Source: DASSJF01 sp035934535
Lineage (GTDB): Bacteria > Sysuimicrobiota > Sysuimicrobiia > Sysuimicrobiales > Segetimicrobiaceae
Assembly: GCA_035934535.1 (NCBI GenBank)
Contig: DASYXS010000005.1
Location: 1 to 64,000, forward strand
Length of the DNA stretch: 64,000 nt
Direction: 5' to 3'
Each line of letters begins with the position of its first letter. Position 1 is the first letter of the stretch. Positions 42,658 to 51,477 of this stretch are shown here, piece after piece. The notes beneath the pieces are model-generated. The model worked only from the letters and a program-made list of their open reading frames with translations. It was not told the DNA's origin and did no database searches. A program made the position numbers and the translations under genes.

Positions 42658-43968
42658 ATGATGCGGTGCGGCCGTCTTGTGGTTGGAGTCATCGCGGTCT
42701 TGGCGATCTGTCTAGGAACGGGACTGCCCCGCGGGGCCGGTGTGCCCGCGGCCACGGCCGCGGCCGGCTGGATGCTGCCGGCCGGTCCGATCACGATCGG
42801 TGAATGGGACGGCGGTGACGGCACCAAGTCGCATCTGCTGATGGACCTGATCGCCCAGTACGAGAAGATGCATCCGAACATCAAGATCCAGTTCGAGACG
42901 GACGTGAAATCGCTGACCGTCGCCGCGGCCGTCGCGGCCGGCACGGCGCCCGTGATTTTCGAAGCCCCGGACTCCGTCCTGCCAAAGTATATCGCCGCCG
43001 GGGCGCTCGAGCCGCTGCCGCCCGCGGCCTGGGGAAAGCCGAACGTGGACGGCGTGCTCACGCTCTACCTGCCGCACGTCCTCGACGGCTTCATGGCCGG
43101 CCACACACTGTACGCGGTGCCGGACCAGATGAACGCGCACAGCCTTTGGATCAACAACCGGCTCTTCCGCGAAGCGGGCCTGGACCCGGTGAAGGACGCG
43201 CCCAAGACGTGGGCCGACGTCGCCCGGCTGAATGCGAAGCTCACAAAGAAGCAGGGGGACAGGATCACGCAGAAGGGCTTTGAGTTTCGCTACATCTGCG
43301 ACGACGGGCACTGGGAAGCGCAGCTGTTCCAGGCCCTGGTGTACCAGGCCGGTGGGCAGGTCCTTCAGGACGGCAGGCCGGTGTTTAACGGTCCCGCGGG
43401 CATCGAGGCGCTCAACACGTGGAAGAGCCTCGTCACAGCACCCCAGGTGACGCAAAACACCTGCTCTTCGCCGTACCAGGACTTTGCCGTGGAGCAGGAT
43501 GCGATGACCTTCGCCGGGCCCAACGGCGGACCCGTGTTCGAACAGGTCAATCCTAAAATGAAGGGCAACATGACCGTCGTCCCGCTTCCGCAGATCCGGC
43601 CGGACCACCCCGTGACTCTCATCTACTCGTTCAACTGGACCGTGAACGCGCGGGCGTCGGCGGCGCAGAAGCGCGTGGCCTGGGATCTCATTCACTTCTT
43701 CAGCACGCAGCCGACGCTGTGGTGGACGAGAATCGGGTTCCTGCAGGGCGCCGAGGGATGGTACAAGACCCCGGAAGCGCAGCGGACGCCGTTCTTGAAC
43801 GTATTCAACCACGATCTGTCGGTGGGCCGGCCGGTGCCGCGAACCACCCACTATCCCGAACTGCAGGCCACGCTGAAGCGAATGATGGATCGGGTGATCT
43901 TGAACAACGCCGATCCGAAGCAGGCCCTGGATCAGGCCGCCGACGAGTACACGCGGGCGGCCCGGTGA
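42658..43968 (+). CDS. sugar-type ABC transporter substrate-binding protein
   Basis: A 436-residue SBP_bac_1 family protein with a Sec signal peptide (RLVVGVIAVLAICLGTGL, cleavage near residue 35). The mature part shows NAHSLWINNRLFREAGLDP, PKTWADVARLNAKL and the C-terminal NNADPKQALDQAADEY, all typical of family 1 binding proteins. GGAGGGG precedes ATG 42658; ATG 42661 is adjacent. Closely paralogous to the protein at 47852-49159. With the permeases at 45001-46780 it makes an importer. The ligand is unknown and need not be a sugar. Confidence 0.92.
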   Translation: MMRCGRLVVGVIAVLAICLGTGLPRGAGVPAATAAAGWMLPAGPITIGEWDGGDGTKSHLLMDLIAQYEKMHPNIKIQFETDVKSLTVAAAVAAGTAPVIFEAPDSVLPKYIAAGALEPLPPAAWGKPNVDGVLTLYLPHVLDGFMAGHTLYAVPDQMNAHSLWINNRLFREAGLDPVKDAPKTWADVARLNAKLTKKQGDRITQKGFEFRYICDDGHWEAQLFQALVYQAGGQVLQDGRPVFNGPAGIEALNTWKSLVTAPQVTQNTCSSPYQDFAVEQDAMTFAGPNGGPVFEQVNPKMKGNMTVVPLPQIRPDHPVTLIYSFNWTVNARASAAQKRVAWDLIHFFSTQPTLWWTRIGFLQGAEGWYKTPEAQRTPFLNVFNHDLSVGRPVPRTTHYPELQATLKRMMDRVILNNADPKQALDQAADEYTRAAR

Positions 43969-43978
43969 CCCACAGAGG

Positions 43979-45004
43979 ATGACGCCCCGAACGATCGACG
44001 TCCATTTCCACGTCGTGCCGCCGGAGTTCTACGAGGCGGTGCGGCGCGGCCAATTCCGCGAGTTCGTGGAGATCGAGCGGCGCGGGGGCGTGGAGCGTAT
44101 GGTGTACCATGCGCCTCCCGGCGTGGTGCTGGAACCCGACAACGAGATCGACACGCGGTGCTCCGACGCCCGCCTGATGCTCGAAGGCCTCGACCGGCGG
44201 GAGCTGGACGCCGCGGCGATCGGCCCGTCGCCGGGCCAGTTCTACTACTGGGCCGATCCCGAGCTCGCCGAGCAGATCGCCCGCGTGATCAACGACGGCA
44301 TCGCCGCGCTGGCCAGGGCGCACCCGGACCGGATGTTCCCCATGGGCTCGCTGCCGATGCAGGATGGTGAACGGGCCGCGCGCGAGCTCGAGCGCGCCGT
44401 CACGCGGCTCGGCCTGTGCGCGTTCGAGATCTGCACGCACATCAACGGGACGGACCTCGACGATCCGCGGTTCGCGCCGGTGTTCGCGGCGGCGGCGCGG
44501 CACGGGACGCCGATCTTCCTGCACCCGCAGAACTGGGGCGAGATGCGGCGCCTCAAGGACTACCACCTCTGGAACCTGGCAGGCTTTCCGTTTGAGACCG
44601 GCCTCGCGGCGGCGCGCCTGATCGCCGGCGGCGTCTTCGAGCGCAACCCGGAGCTCAAGATCGTCCTCGCGCACGGCGGCGGCTACTTTCCGTATCAGAT
44701 CGGCCGCCTCGACCACGGCTACAAGGTGCGCGCGGAGCTGCACGACCGGCTGCCGAAGCCGCCGAGCGCCTACCTCGGCGGCATCTACTGCGACACCCTC
44801 ACCCACAACACGACGGCGCTCCGGTTTCTGGTAGAGCGCATGGGCGACGACCACGTCGTGATCGGCACGGACTACCCGTTCGACATGGGAGACGAGACGC
44901 CGGTCGAGAGCGTGCGCGCGTGCCGGCTCGGACCGGAGCGGGAAGCCAACGTGCTGGGACGCAATCTGGCGCGCCTGCTGCGGGCGGGGCCGGCGGCGCG
45001 GTGA
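43979..45004 (+). CDS. amidohydrolase family protein (amidohydrolase_2, ACMSD/decarboxylase-like)
   Basis: A 341-residue TIM-barrel amidohydrolase. Metal ligands are visible as HFH (His9, His11), His in FLHPQNWGEM, His in LAHGGGYFPYQIGRLDHG and Asp in IGTDYPFDMGDE. The family includes aminocarboxymuconate-semialdehyde decarboxylase, gamma-resorcylate decarboxylase and lactone hydrolases. ATG 43979 is ten bases after the SBP stop, and the gene's own stop overlaps the permease start (GTGA), so enzyme and importer are co-expressed. A close paralogue is at 51478-52488. Confidence 0.9.
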   Translation: MTPRTIDVHFHVVPPEFYEAVRRGQFREFVEIERRGGVERMVYHAPPGVVLEPDNEIDTRCSDARLMLEGLDRRELDAAAIGPSPGQFYYWADPELAEQIARVINDGIAALARAHPDRMFPMGSLPMQDGERAARELERAVTRLGLCAFEICTHINGTDLDDPRFAPVFAAAARHGTPIFLHPQNWGEMRRLKDYHLWNLAGFPFETGLAAARLIAGGVFERNPELKIVLAHGGGYFPYQIGRLDHGYKVRAELHDRLPKPPSAYLGGIYCDTLTHNTTALRFLVERMGDDHVVIGTDYPFDMGDETPVESVRACRLGPEREANVLGRNLARLLRAGPAAR

Positions 45005-45960
45005 TCGACGCGGGGACGTCTCCGCCCGTGGGGGGCCGGTCGGCCGGCCTGCCGGCTCGGGCCGGGCGCGGCGCCCGCCGGTCGTGGCTGCGGTCCGCGG
45101 AAGCGCGGCACCAGGCGTGGGGGTATCTGTTCCTCGCGCCGATGTTCCTGCTGCTCGTCGTCTTCAAGTTCATTCCGATGATTCAGGCCTTCTACCTGAG
45201 CTTCACGAACTACGATCTCCTGAGTCCGCCGAAGTTCGTGGGCCTACGGAACTACGTGGCGCTGCTCGGCGACCCGCTCTTCCATCAATCGGTCGACGTC
45301 ACCCTCTACTACGTCTTCGGCACCTGCGTGTTCATCTGGTTTCTGTCGCTCGCGATGGCGCTCGTGTTCAACGCCCCGCTGCCCGGCCGGAACATCCTGC
45401 GGACGGTGTACTTTCTGCCGGCGATCGTGCCCGTCGTCGTCTACGCGGTGATCTGGCTGTTCTTGTTCCATCCGTACGGCCTGCTGAACGTCGCGCTCCA
45501 AACGATCGGCCTCCGGCCGGTGCAGTGGCTCTCGGATACCCGCGCGGTGATGCCCGGGTTCATCCTCGCGGCGCTGTGGCGCTTCGTCCCATACTTCATG
45601 ATCATCTACCTCGCCGGGCTGCAGAACATCCCGAACGAGTACTACGAGGCGGCGGCGATCGACGGGGCGGCGGGCGCGCAGGCCTTCCGGTATGTGACGC
45701 TGCCGCTGCTGCGGCCGACGATCCTGCTCGTGGTCGTCATCTCGCTCATCTTGATGTCCAAGGTCTTCACGAACGTGCTGATCATCACCGGCGGCGGGCC
45801 GGACGGCGCGACGCGCGTGCTGTCGCTGTTCATCTACCAGACCGGGTTCCAATTTTTCAAGATGGGCCTCGCCAGCGCCGCGTCGATATTCCTCCTGCTC
45901 GGCACGATGACGTTTACGCTCCTGCAGCTGCGCTTCTTCCGGGACGATGCCCGTGGATAG
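45001..45960 (+). CDS. sugar-type ABC transporter permease (MalF/UgpA-like)
   Basis: A 319-residue inner-membrane permease, GTG 45001 overlapping the amidohydrolase stop. Six membrane segments are visible, from YLFLAPMFLLLVVFKFIPMI onward, with the EAA loop at YEAAAIDGAAGAQAFRYVTLP. The first 40 residues are a proline- and arginine-rich cytoplasmic tail. It pairs with the next permease (overlap 14 bases). No ATPase gene is linked, so a shared MsmK/UgpC-type ATPase is expected elsewhere. Confidence 0.93.
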   Translation: MIDAGTSPPVGGRSAGLPARAGRGARRSWLRSAEARHQAWGYLFLAPMFLLLVVFKFIPMIQAFYLSFTNYDLLSPPKFVGLRNYVALLGDPLFHQSVDVTLYYVFGTCVFIWFLSLAMALVFNAPLPGRNILRTVYFLPAIVPVVVYAVIWLFLFHPYGLLNVALQTIGLRPVQWLSDTRAVMPGFILAALWRFVPYFMIIYLAGLQNIPNEYYEAAAIDGAAGAQAFRYVTLPLLRPTILLVVVISLILMSKVFTNVLIITGGGPDGATRVLSLFIYQTGFQFFKMGLASAASIFLLLGTMTFTLLQLRFFRDDARG

Positions 45961-46780
45961 GCGCCAGAGCGCGCTCTACTGGGCCGGCGTCCTGCTGGTC
46001 GCGGCCTGGGGCTTCGTCCAGCTGCTGCCGATTCTCTGGATGGTCTCGACGTCGCTCAAGCCGCTCCGAACGGTCTTCGCCCTTCCGATTCAGTGGATCC
46101 CGCGGCCGCCGGAATGGGCGAACTATCCTGAGGCCTGGGGCCAGTTCCCGTTCGCGCGGTACTTTGCCAACAGCTTCATCGTCTCGCTGTCGGTCACGGT
46201 GCTGAACGTCGTGCTCGCCGGCATGGCGGGGTACAGTCTCGCGAAGTACCGCTACTTCGGCCAGCGGGCGCTCTTTATCGCCGTGTTGAGCACCTTGATG
46301 CTGCCGCTCGAGGTGCTGATGGTGCCGACGTTCATCATCGTCAAGAACTTCGGCTGGCTCAACACCTACCAGGGGCTCATCGTCCCGGTGGTCGCGGATG
46401 CGTTTGGGATCTTCCTCATGCGGCAGTACATGCTGAGCCTGCCGGACTCGCTGGTCGAGGCCGCCCGCATCGACGGCGCGGGCGAGCTCGGCACCTACTT
46501 CCGGATCGTGGTGCCGCTCACGTGGCCGGCGGTCCTGACCCTCGCGATCTTCACCTGGCGCGAGACCTGGGACGCGTTCGTGTGGCCGTTCATCATCATC
46601 ACCGACGACCGGCTCCGGACGATCCCGATCGGCCTGCAGCGCTTTCAGGAGGAGTACGTCACGACCTACAACTCGGTCATGGCCATTTCGACGATTGCCA
46701 TGATCCCGATGGTGCTGCTGTTTTTCTTCTTCCAGCGCGCGTTCATTCGCGGTATTGCGCTGTCCGGCCTCAAGGAATGA
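45947..46780 (+). CDS. sugar-type ABC transporter permease (MalG/UgpE-like)
   Basis: A 277-residue second permease with ATG 45947 inside the end of the first. The usual MalG features are LPILWMVSTSLK, YSLAKYRYFGQRALF, TLMLPLEVLMVPTFIIV, the EAA loop VEAARIDGAGELGTYFRIVVPL and FFFFQRAFIRGIALSGLKE at the end. It makes the membrane pore with the MalF-like protein. The stop overlaps an in-frame ATG of the arginase-family gene. Confidence 0.93.
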   Translation: MPVDRRQSALYWAGVLLVAAWGFVQLLPILWMVSTSLKPLRTVFALPIQWIPRPPEWANYPEAWGQFPFARYFANSFIVSLSVTVLNVVLAGMAGYSLAKYRYFGQRALFIAVLSTLMLPLEVLMVPTFIIVKNFGWLNTYQGLIVPVVADAFGIFLMRQYMLSLPDSLVEAARIDGAGELGTYFRIVVPLTWPAVLTLAIFTWRETWDAFVWPFIIITDDRLRTIPIGLQRFQEEYVTTYNSVMAISTIAMIPMVLLFFFFQRAFIRGIALSGLKE

Positions 46781-46848
46781 CGTCTCGCGAGGCCCAGGAG
46801 GCCGCCGTGGCGGCGGAAGTCCCGCGCAAGACGAGAGAGGTGCCGGCG

Positions 46849-47859
46849 ATGCGACCCAGCGATCTTCCGAGCGCGACCCAGAGCCCGCGCTTCTCGGGCA
46901 TCCGGACGTTCATGCGGCTGCCCTGGGCCGCGGACCTGCGGGAGGCCGGCGTGCAGGTCGCCATCATGGGCATCCCGTTCGACACCGCGGCGAGCTTCCG
47001 GACGGGGGCGCGCTTCGGGCCGTCGGCGATCCGCGACATCTCCGTGCTGCTGCGCCCGTCCAACCAGTTCCACCGGATCAACGCGCTCGACGCGCTGCGC
47101 GTCGTCGACCGCGGCGACGTCGCGGTCGTGCCCGGCGACATCGCGCGGACCTACGCGAACATCGAAGAGGAGTGGGCGCGGTGCGCCGCCGCGGGGGTCG
47201 TGCCGATCGGCCTCGGCGGTGACCACTCCGTCACGCTCGGGGAACTGCGCGCGCTGGCCCGGCGGGACGGGCCGCTCGCGCTCGTCCAGTTCGACTCGCA
47301 CACCGACACCTGGGACAACTACTGGGGGGTGCGCTATACGCACGGGACCGGGTTCCGGCGGGCGTGCGAAGAGGGCCTCATCGAGACGGCCCGCTCGATC
47401 CAGGTCGGGCTGCGGGGCAGCGAGTACGCCCCGGGCGACCTCGACGAGAACCGGCGGCTGGGCTTCGAGGTGCTGCTGGCGCCGGATCTGCTGACGATGT
47501 CGCCGATCGAGGTGGCGGCGGCGATCCGGCGGCGTGTGGGCGCGGGGCCCGCGTTTCTCAGCTTCGATATCGACTTTTTCGACCCGGCGTTCGCGCCCGG
47601 CACCGGCACGCCGGAAGCCGGGGGGCCCACCAGCGCCTTCGGGCTGCAGGTCGTGCGCCATCTCGCCGGCATTCCGTTTGTCGGGTACGACGTCGTGGAG
47701 GTGCTGCCGGCGCACGATTCCGCCGCGATCACGGCGCTGCTGGCGGCCACGGTCGTCTTCGAGTTTCTCGCGTTGATCGCGCTGTCGAGATCGGGCGCGC
47801 GGACAGAAGCGGCGGTACAGGCGCCCATAGCCACCGCGGGAGGTGACGGACATGAGTAA
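46849..47859 (+). CDS. arginase/agmatinase family hydrolase (guanidino-compound ureohydrolase-like)
   Basis: A 336-residue ureohydrolase. All manganese-site motifs are intact: GLGGDHSVT, FDSHTDTWDNYWG and SFDIDFFDPAFAPGTGTPEAGG. The TPEAGG loop is as in agmatinases and guanidinobutyrases, not arginases. ATG 46849 is chosen because GAGAGAGG lies eight bases upstream and MRPSDLPS is where the family begins; ATG 46777, overlapping the permease stop, gives a 24-residue extension. The enzyme would release urea from a guanidino compound. Its place inside an SBP/permease operon suggests it acts on the imported ligand (inference). Confidence 0.9.
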   Translation: MRPSDLPSATQSPRFSGIRTFMRLPWAADLREAGVQVAIMGIPFDTAASFRTGARFGPSAIRDISVLLRPSNQFHRINALDALRVVDRGDVAVVPGDIARTYANIEEEWARCAAAGVVPIGLGGDHSVTLGELRALARRDGPLALVQFDSHTDTWDNYWGVRYTHGTGFRRACEEGLIETARSIQVGLRGSEYAPGDLDENRRLGFEVLLAPDLLTMSPIEVAAAIRRRVGAGPAFLSFDIDFFDPAFAPGTGTPEAGGPTSAFGLQVVRHLAGIPFVGYDVVEVLPAHDSAAITALLAATVVFEFLALIALSRSGARTEAAVQAPIATAGGDGHE

Positions 47860-49159
47860 TCGATTCGGACGCCGCGAACTGCTTCGGGCCGGCGGCGCGG
47901 CGGCGGCGATGGCGGTGGGCGGACTGCTGCCCGCCGGCGCCGGTGCCGCGGATTGGGTGCTGCCGCGGCATCCGGTTACCATCACTTACTGGGACTCCGT
48001 CGAAAACGTCAAGAACGAATTGATGGTGAAGACCCTGATCCCTGAGTACACGCGCCTGCACCGGAACGTCACGATCAAGTACGAGCCGGTCCCGGATCTG
48101 CAGTCCAAGCTCCTCGTCGCCCTCAGCACCGGGACCGCGGCGGACGTCTTCTCGACCTCGGACTGGTTTCTCCCGAAGTTCTTCGAAGCCCGGGTGCTGG
48201 ATCCGCTGCCGCCCGCGGCGTGGGGCCAGAGCAGCGTCTCCGGCGTGCTCCGCACGTATCTGCCGCACATGCTGGACGCGCAGACGGACGGCGGCCGGCT
48301 CTACGCGGTGCCGGCACAGGAGAATGCGCACAGCCTGTTCATCAACAACCGGCTGTTCCGCGAGGCGGGGCTGGATCCGGTGAACGATGCGCCCAAGACC
48401 TGGATCGACGTGGCCCGCCTGAACAAGATCCTGACCAAGCGGCAGGGGGACCAGCTCGTCCAAAAAGGCTGGGAGATGCGCTACATCAACGACGACGGCC
48501 ATTGGCAGGCGCAGATGTTTCAGATCCTGCTGTACCAGGCCGGCGGCGAGATGACCCGCGACGGGCGGCCGGTGTTCAACAGCGACGCGGGCGTGCGGGC
48601 GCTCACGGTGTGGAAGAGCGTGACGATCGATCCGCGGATCACGCACAACACGGGCGGATCGCCGTACCAGGACTTCGCGGTCGAACAGGACGCCATGACG
48701 TTCGCCGGGCCCAACGCCGGCGCATCGATCGAGAAGATCAACCCCAAGATGGCGGGCAACTACACGGTCGCGCCGCTGCCCCAGATCCGCGCCGGCAGCC
48801 CGGCGACGATCGTGTACTCGTTCAATTGGGCCGTGAACGCCAAAGCCCCGGAGGAGCAGCGCCGCGTGGCGTGGGACTTCGTGCACTTCGTCAGCACCCG
48901 GCCGGCGCTCTTCATGGCGACGGCCCGGTATCTGCAGCCGGTGAAGGGCTGGTACGATACGCCGGCGGCCCGGCAGGTGCCGTTCCTCGGCGTGTTCGTT
49001 CACGATTTGTCGATCGGCCGGCCGCTGGCGCGGTCGACGCACTATCCTGAGCTGCAGTCCTCGATCGTCCGGATGATCGAGCGTGTGATCCTCAACAACG
49101 CGGACGCCAAGCAGGCACTCGATCAGGCGGCCGCAGAGTACGCGGCGGCGTCACGGTAG
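47852..49159 (+). CDS. sugar-type ABC transporter substrate-binding protein, Tat-like signal
   Basis: A 435-residue SBP_bac_1 protein. The N terminus NRFGRRELLRAGGAAAAMAVGG carries twin arginines before the hydrophobic run, consistent with Tat export, unlike its paralogue at 42658. The mature part mirrors that paralogue (HSLFINNRLFREAGLDP, SPYQDFAVEQDAMTFAGPN, NNADAKQALDQAAAEY). ATG 47852 with AGGTG upstream is preferred over GTG 47843. It overlaps the end of the arginase-family gene, so the operon has two binding proteins for one permease pair. Confidence 0.92.
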   Translation: MSNRFGRRELLRAGGAAAAMAVGGLLPAGAGAADWVLPRHPVTITYWDSVENVKNELMVKTLIPEYTRLHRNVTIKYEPVPDLQSKLLVALSTGTAADVFSTSDWFLPKFFEARVLDPLPPAAWGQSSVSGVLRTYLPHMLDAQTDGGRLYAVPAQENAHSLFINNRLFREAGLDPVNDAPKTWIDVARLNKILTKRQGDQLVQKGWEMRYINDDGHWQAQMFQILLYQAGGEMTRDGRPVFNSDAGVRALTVWKSVTIDPRITHNTGGSPYQDFAVEQDAMTFAGPNAGASIEKINPKMAGNYTVAPLPQIRAGSPATIVYSFNWAVNAKAPEEQRRVAWDFVHFVSTRPALFMATARYLQPVKGWYDTPAARQVPFLGVFVHDLSIGRPLARSTHYPELQSSIVRMIERVILNNADAKQALDQAAAEYAAASR

Positions 49160-49190
49160 GAGGACATGGCATGCCGCGCGGGAGCCGCAA

Positions 49191-50354
49191 CTATCCGTCC
49201 GGGCCGGTGGGAGGGGACGACATCCGCGGACCGATCGCCAGGGCCGCGGCGCCGAGGGGCAGCGCCAGGAGGAACGGCGCTGTGAGGCTGAAGCGCGCCA
49301 CCGAAGCGCCCAGGAGCGGGCCGGCGAACAGCCCGATGTCGATCGCGCTGTTGTACACGCTCATGGCAGCCGTATAGTGATCCGGAGGGACGCGATGGGT
49401 CATGAGCATCGCGAACGTGACGGGCATGATGCCCCAGGCCGTGCCGTAGACGGCTCCCGCGGCGAGCAGCGGTGCCGCGCCGTGAAGCAGGGGAAGGGCG
49501 AGTTCCGTGCCGGCCATCCCGACGATGGCGCCGAGCATCAACCACCGGCCGTGCTCTCGGGCGACGAGCCGGCCGGTGGGGATCTGCATCACCGCGTACA
49601 TGCCGCCTTGAATCGCGAAGATCCACCCGATGAACAGGACGGAGACGCCCTGCCGCGACACGTAGAGCGGCATGAAGGTCGTCCAGATTCCCGCCAGGCT
49701 GTAGCACAGTAGAATGGCAACGCCGAGGCGTGCCACCGATGCCGTCGAGAGAAAGGCCGTGAAGTCGCGGAAGGACGCCCGGCCCGGGGTGGGGCGGGGC
49801 ATGGGCCAGCCGGCCATCATGGGAATCGCCGCGAGGCTGAAGAGCGCCCCCAGCGCGAAGGGCGCGCCCTCGCCGGAATGCGCCGCTGCGAATCCGCCGA
49901 TTGCGGGACCGAGCAGGGCGGCGAACGACGTGCACAGCCAGAAGACGCCAAAGGCCCGTCCGCGTCCCTCGGGCGTTGTGGAGTCGGCGACGGTCGCGTG
50001 GAGTGGCGGTACGAGCACGCCTCTCGCGGCGCCGACCGCCGCGAGGGCGGCCGCTACGAGCGGGCGGGCGTGGCCGATCGCGGCGACGCCGAGGCACAGC
50101 GCGTTCGCGCCGAAGGCGCCGAGCAACTGCCAGCGTCTCCCGATCGCCGCGGCGATCACGCCTGCCTGGAGCTCCACGAGCCCCATGGTGAGGCTGAAGA
50201 CCCCCACCACCAGCCCGATTTCGGCCAGACTGAACCCGAGATGGGCGAGATGCAGCGAAAGAATGGGCACGACCACTTGCCAGGACGCGCTTGCGCAGAA
50301 TCCGGCGCCGCCCAGCACGAGGCTCGGCGCGCGACGCCGAGATGCCGTCTTCAT
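49191..50354 (-). CDS. MFS transporter
   Basis: A 387-residue major facilitator protein with about 12 hydrophobic segments. After the short basic N terminus MKTASRRRAP the first helix begins. The loop between helices 2 and 3 contains AAAIGRRWQLLGAFGAN, a degenerate form of the MFS signature, and REHGRWLMLGA repeats it in the second half. It resembles drug-efflux-type DHA1 members. It stands alone on the - strand between two + strand modules. The substrate is unknown. Confidence 0.87.
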   Translation of the reverse strand: MKTASRRRAPSLVLGGAGFCASASWQVVVPILSLHLAHLGFSLAEIGLVVGVFSLTMGLVELQAGVIAAAIGRRWQLLGAFGANALCLGVAAIGHARPLVAAALAAVGAARGVLVPPLHATVADSTTPEGRGRAFGVFWLCTSFAALLGPAIGGFAAAHSGEGAPFALGALFSLAAIPMMAGWPMPRPTPGRASFRDFTAFLSTASVARLGVAILLCYSLAGIWTTFMPLYVSRQGVSVLFIGWIFAIQGGMYAVMQIPTGRLVAREHGRWLMLGAIVGMAGTELALPLLHGAAPLLAAGAVYGTAWGIMPVTFAMLMTHRVPPDHYTAAMSVYNSAIDIGLFAGPLLGASVARFSLTAPFLLALPLGAAALAIGPRMSSPPTGPDG

Positions 50355-50447
50355 GCTGACGTGTCGATTTCACCCGGCGCCTGACCGTTTCCTAGGTTGC
50401 GGCGGGGCGTGTACCGCGAATGCCAAATCAGCCGTGGAGGTGGGTGG

Positions 50448-51461
50448 GTGAGACCGACCGTGTTCGTCAGCCAGCCGATTCCCGAGCCGGGTCTCGAGAT
50501 TCTGCGCGAGGTCGCGGAGGTCACGGTGTTTCCGCGCACCGACCGCAACATGACCGAGGAGGAATGGATCGTCGCCGCCGGCCGCTCCGACTACCTCTTC
50601 GTCATGGGCGGAAACATCATCACCGGCAACGTGATCAAGGCCAACCCCAAGCTGAAGGGCATTTTCATCGTGCACCGCCGGCTGCCCCAGAACCCCGCGA
50701 TCGACCTCGAGACGGCGCGCGCGCTCGGCGTGCCGGTCGTTTTTCAAGCCCCGTGGGAGCCGATCTACGACCACATCGCGGATGCCACCGCCGACCTCAC
50801 CGTGGCGATGCTGCTCGGCCTCGCCTACCGGATGGTCGACGCCGACCGCTATACCCGCTCCGGCCGCCCGCTGCAGGAGCACACGATGGCACTCATGGGG
50901 CCGGGCGTCGTCGGAAAGACCGTCGGCTTGTTCGGCCTCGGCATCGTGGCGAAGAAGATGGTCCCGCGCCTCCGGCCGTTCAAGGTCGACCTGCTCTATA
51001 CGAAGCGTACCCGCCTCAAGCCCGAGGAGGAGCGCGCGATGGGCCTCGCCTGGGTCGCGGACAAGGACGAGCTGCTCCGGCGCAGCGATTTCTTCTGCCT
51101 CGAAGTCGACTACAACCCGCACAACCACAAGATCATCGGGGAACGGGAATTCGCGCTGATGAAGCCGACGGCGTACTTCATCAATACGGCGCGCGGCCGC
51201 CTCGTCGACGAGCCGGCGCTGGTGCGGGCGCTGCAGAACCACACGATCGCCGGCGCCGGATTGGACGTCTTCTGGCACGAGCCGCCGGGGTCGCCGGAGA
51301 TGGCGCCGAGTCCGGAGTTCTTCACGATGGAGAACGTCATCCTCGCGCCTCACAACGGCGGGGCCACCTGGCTCGCCCGCGGCGAGCTGGCGAAAGGGAC
51401 GGCGCGGCAGATCGTCGCGCTGATCGAGGGCAGGCGTCCGGACGGCTTGGTGCTGGACTAG
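50448..51461 (+). CDS. D-isomer-specific 2-hydroxyacid dehydrogenase
   Basis: A 337-residue paralogue of the enzyme at 38617-39600; both open with V/IYxTQPIP- or VFVSQPIP-like sequence. Substrate Arg in INTARGRLVDE, Glu in FWHEPPG and catalytic His in LAPHNGGAT are conserved. The Rossmann loop reads FGLGIVAKKM, so the third glycine of GxGxxG is Ala, which may alter cofactor binding. GTG 50448 is preceded by GGAGGTGG. An amidohydrolase gene follows in 16 bases. Confidence 0.88.
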   Translation: MRPTVFVSQPIPEPGLEILREVAEVTVFPRTDRNMTEEEWIVAAGRSDYLFVMGGNIITGNVIKANPKLKGIFIVHRRLPQNPAIDLETARALGVPVVFQAPWEPIYDHIADATADLTVAMLLGLAYRMVDADRYTRSGRPLQEHTMALMGPGVVGKTVGLFGLGIVAKKMVPRLRPFKVDLLYTKRTRLKPEEERAMGLAWVADKDELLRRSDFFCLEVDYNPHNHKIIGEREFALMKPTAYFINTARGRLVDEPALVRALQNHTIAGAGLDVFWHEPPGSPEMAPSPEFFTMENVILAPHNGGATWLARGELAKGTARQIVALIEGRRPDGLVLD

Positions 51462-51477
51462 CGCTGTGCGTGCTCAG

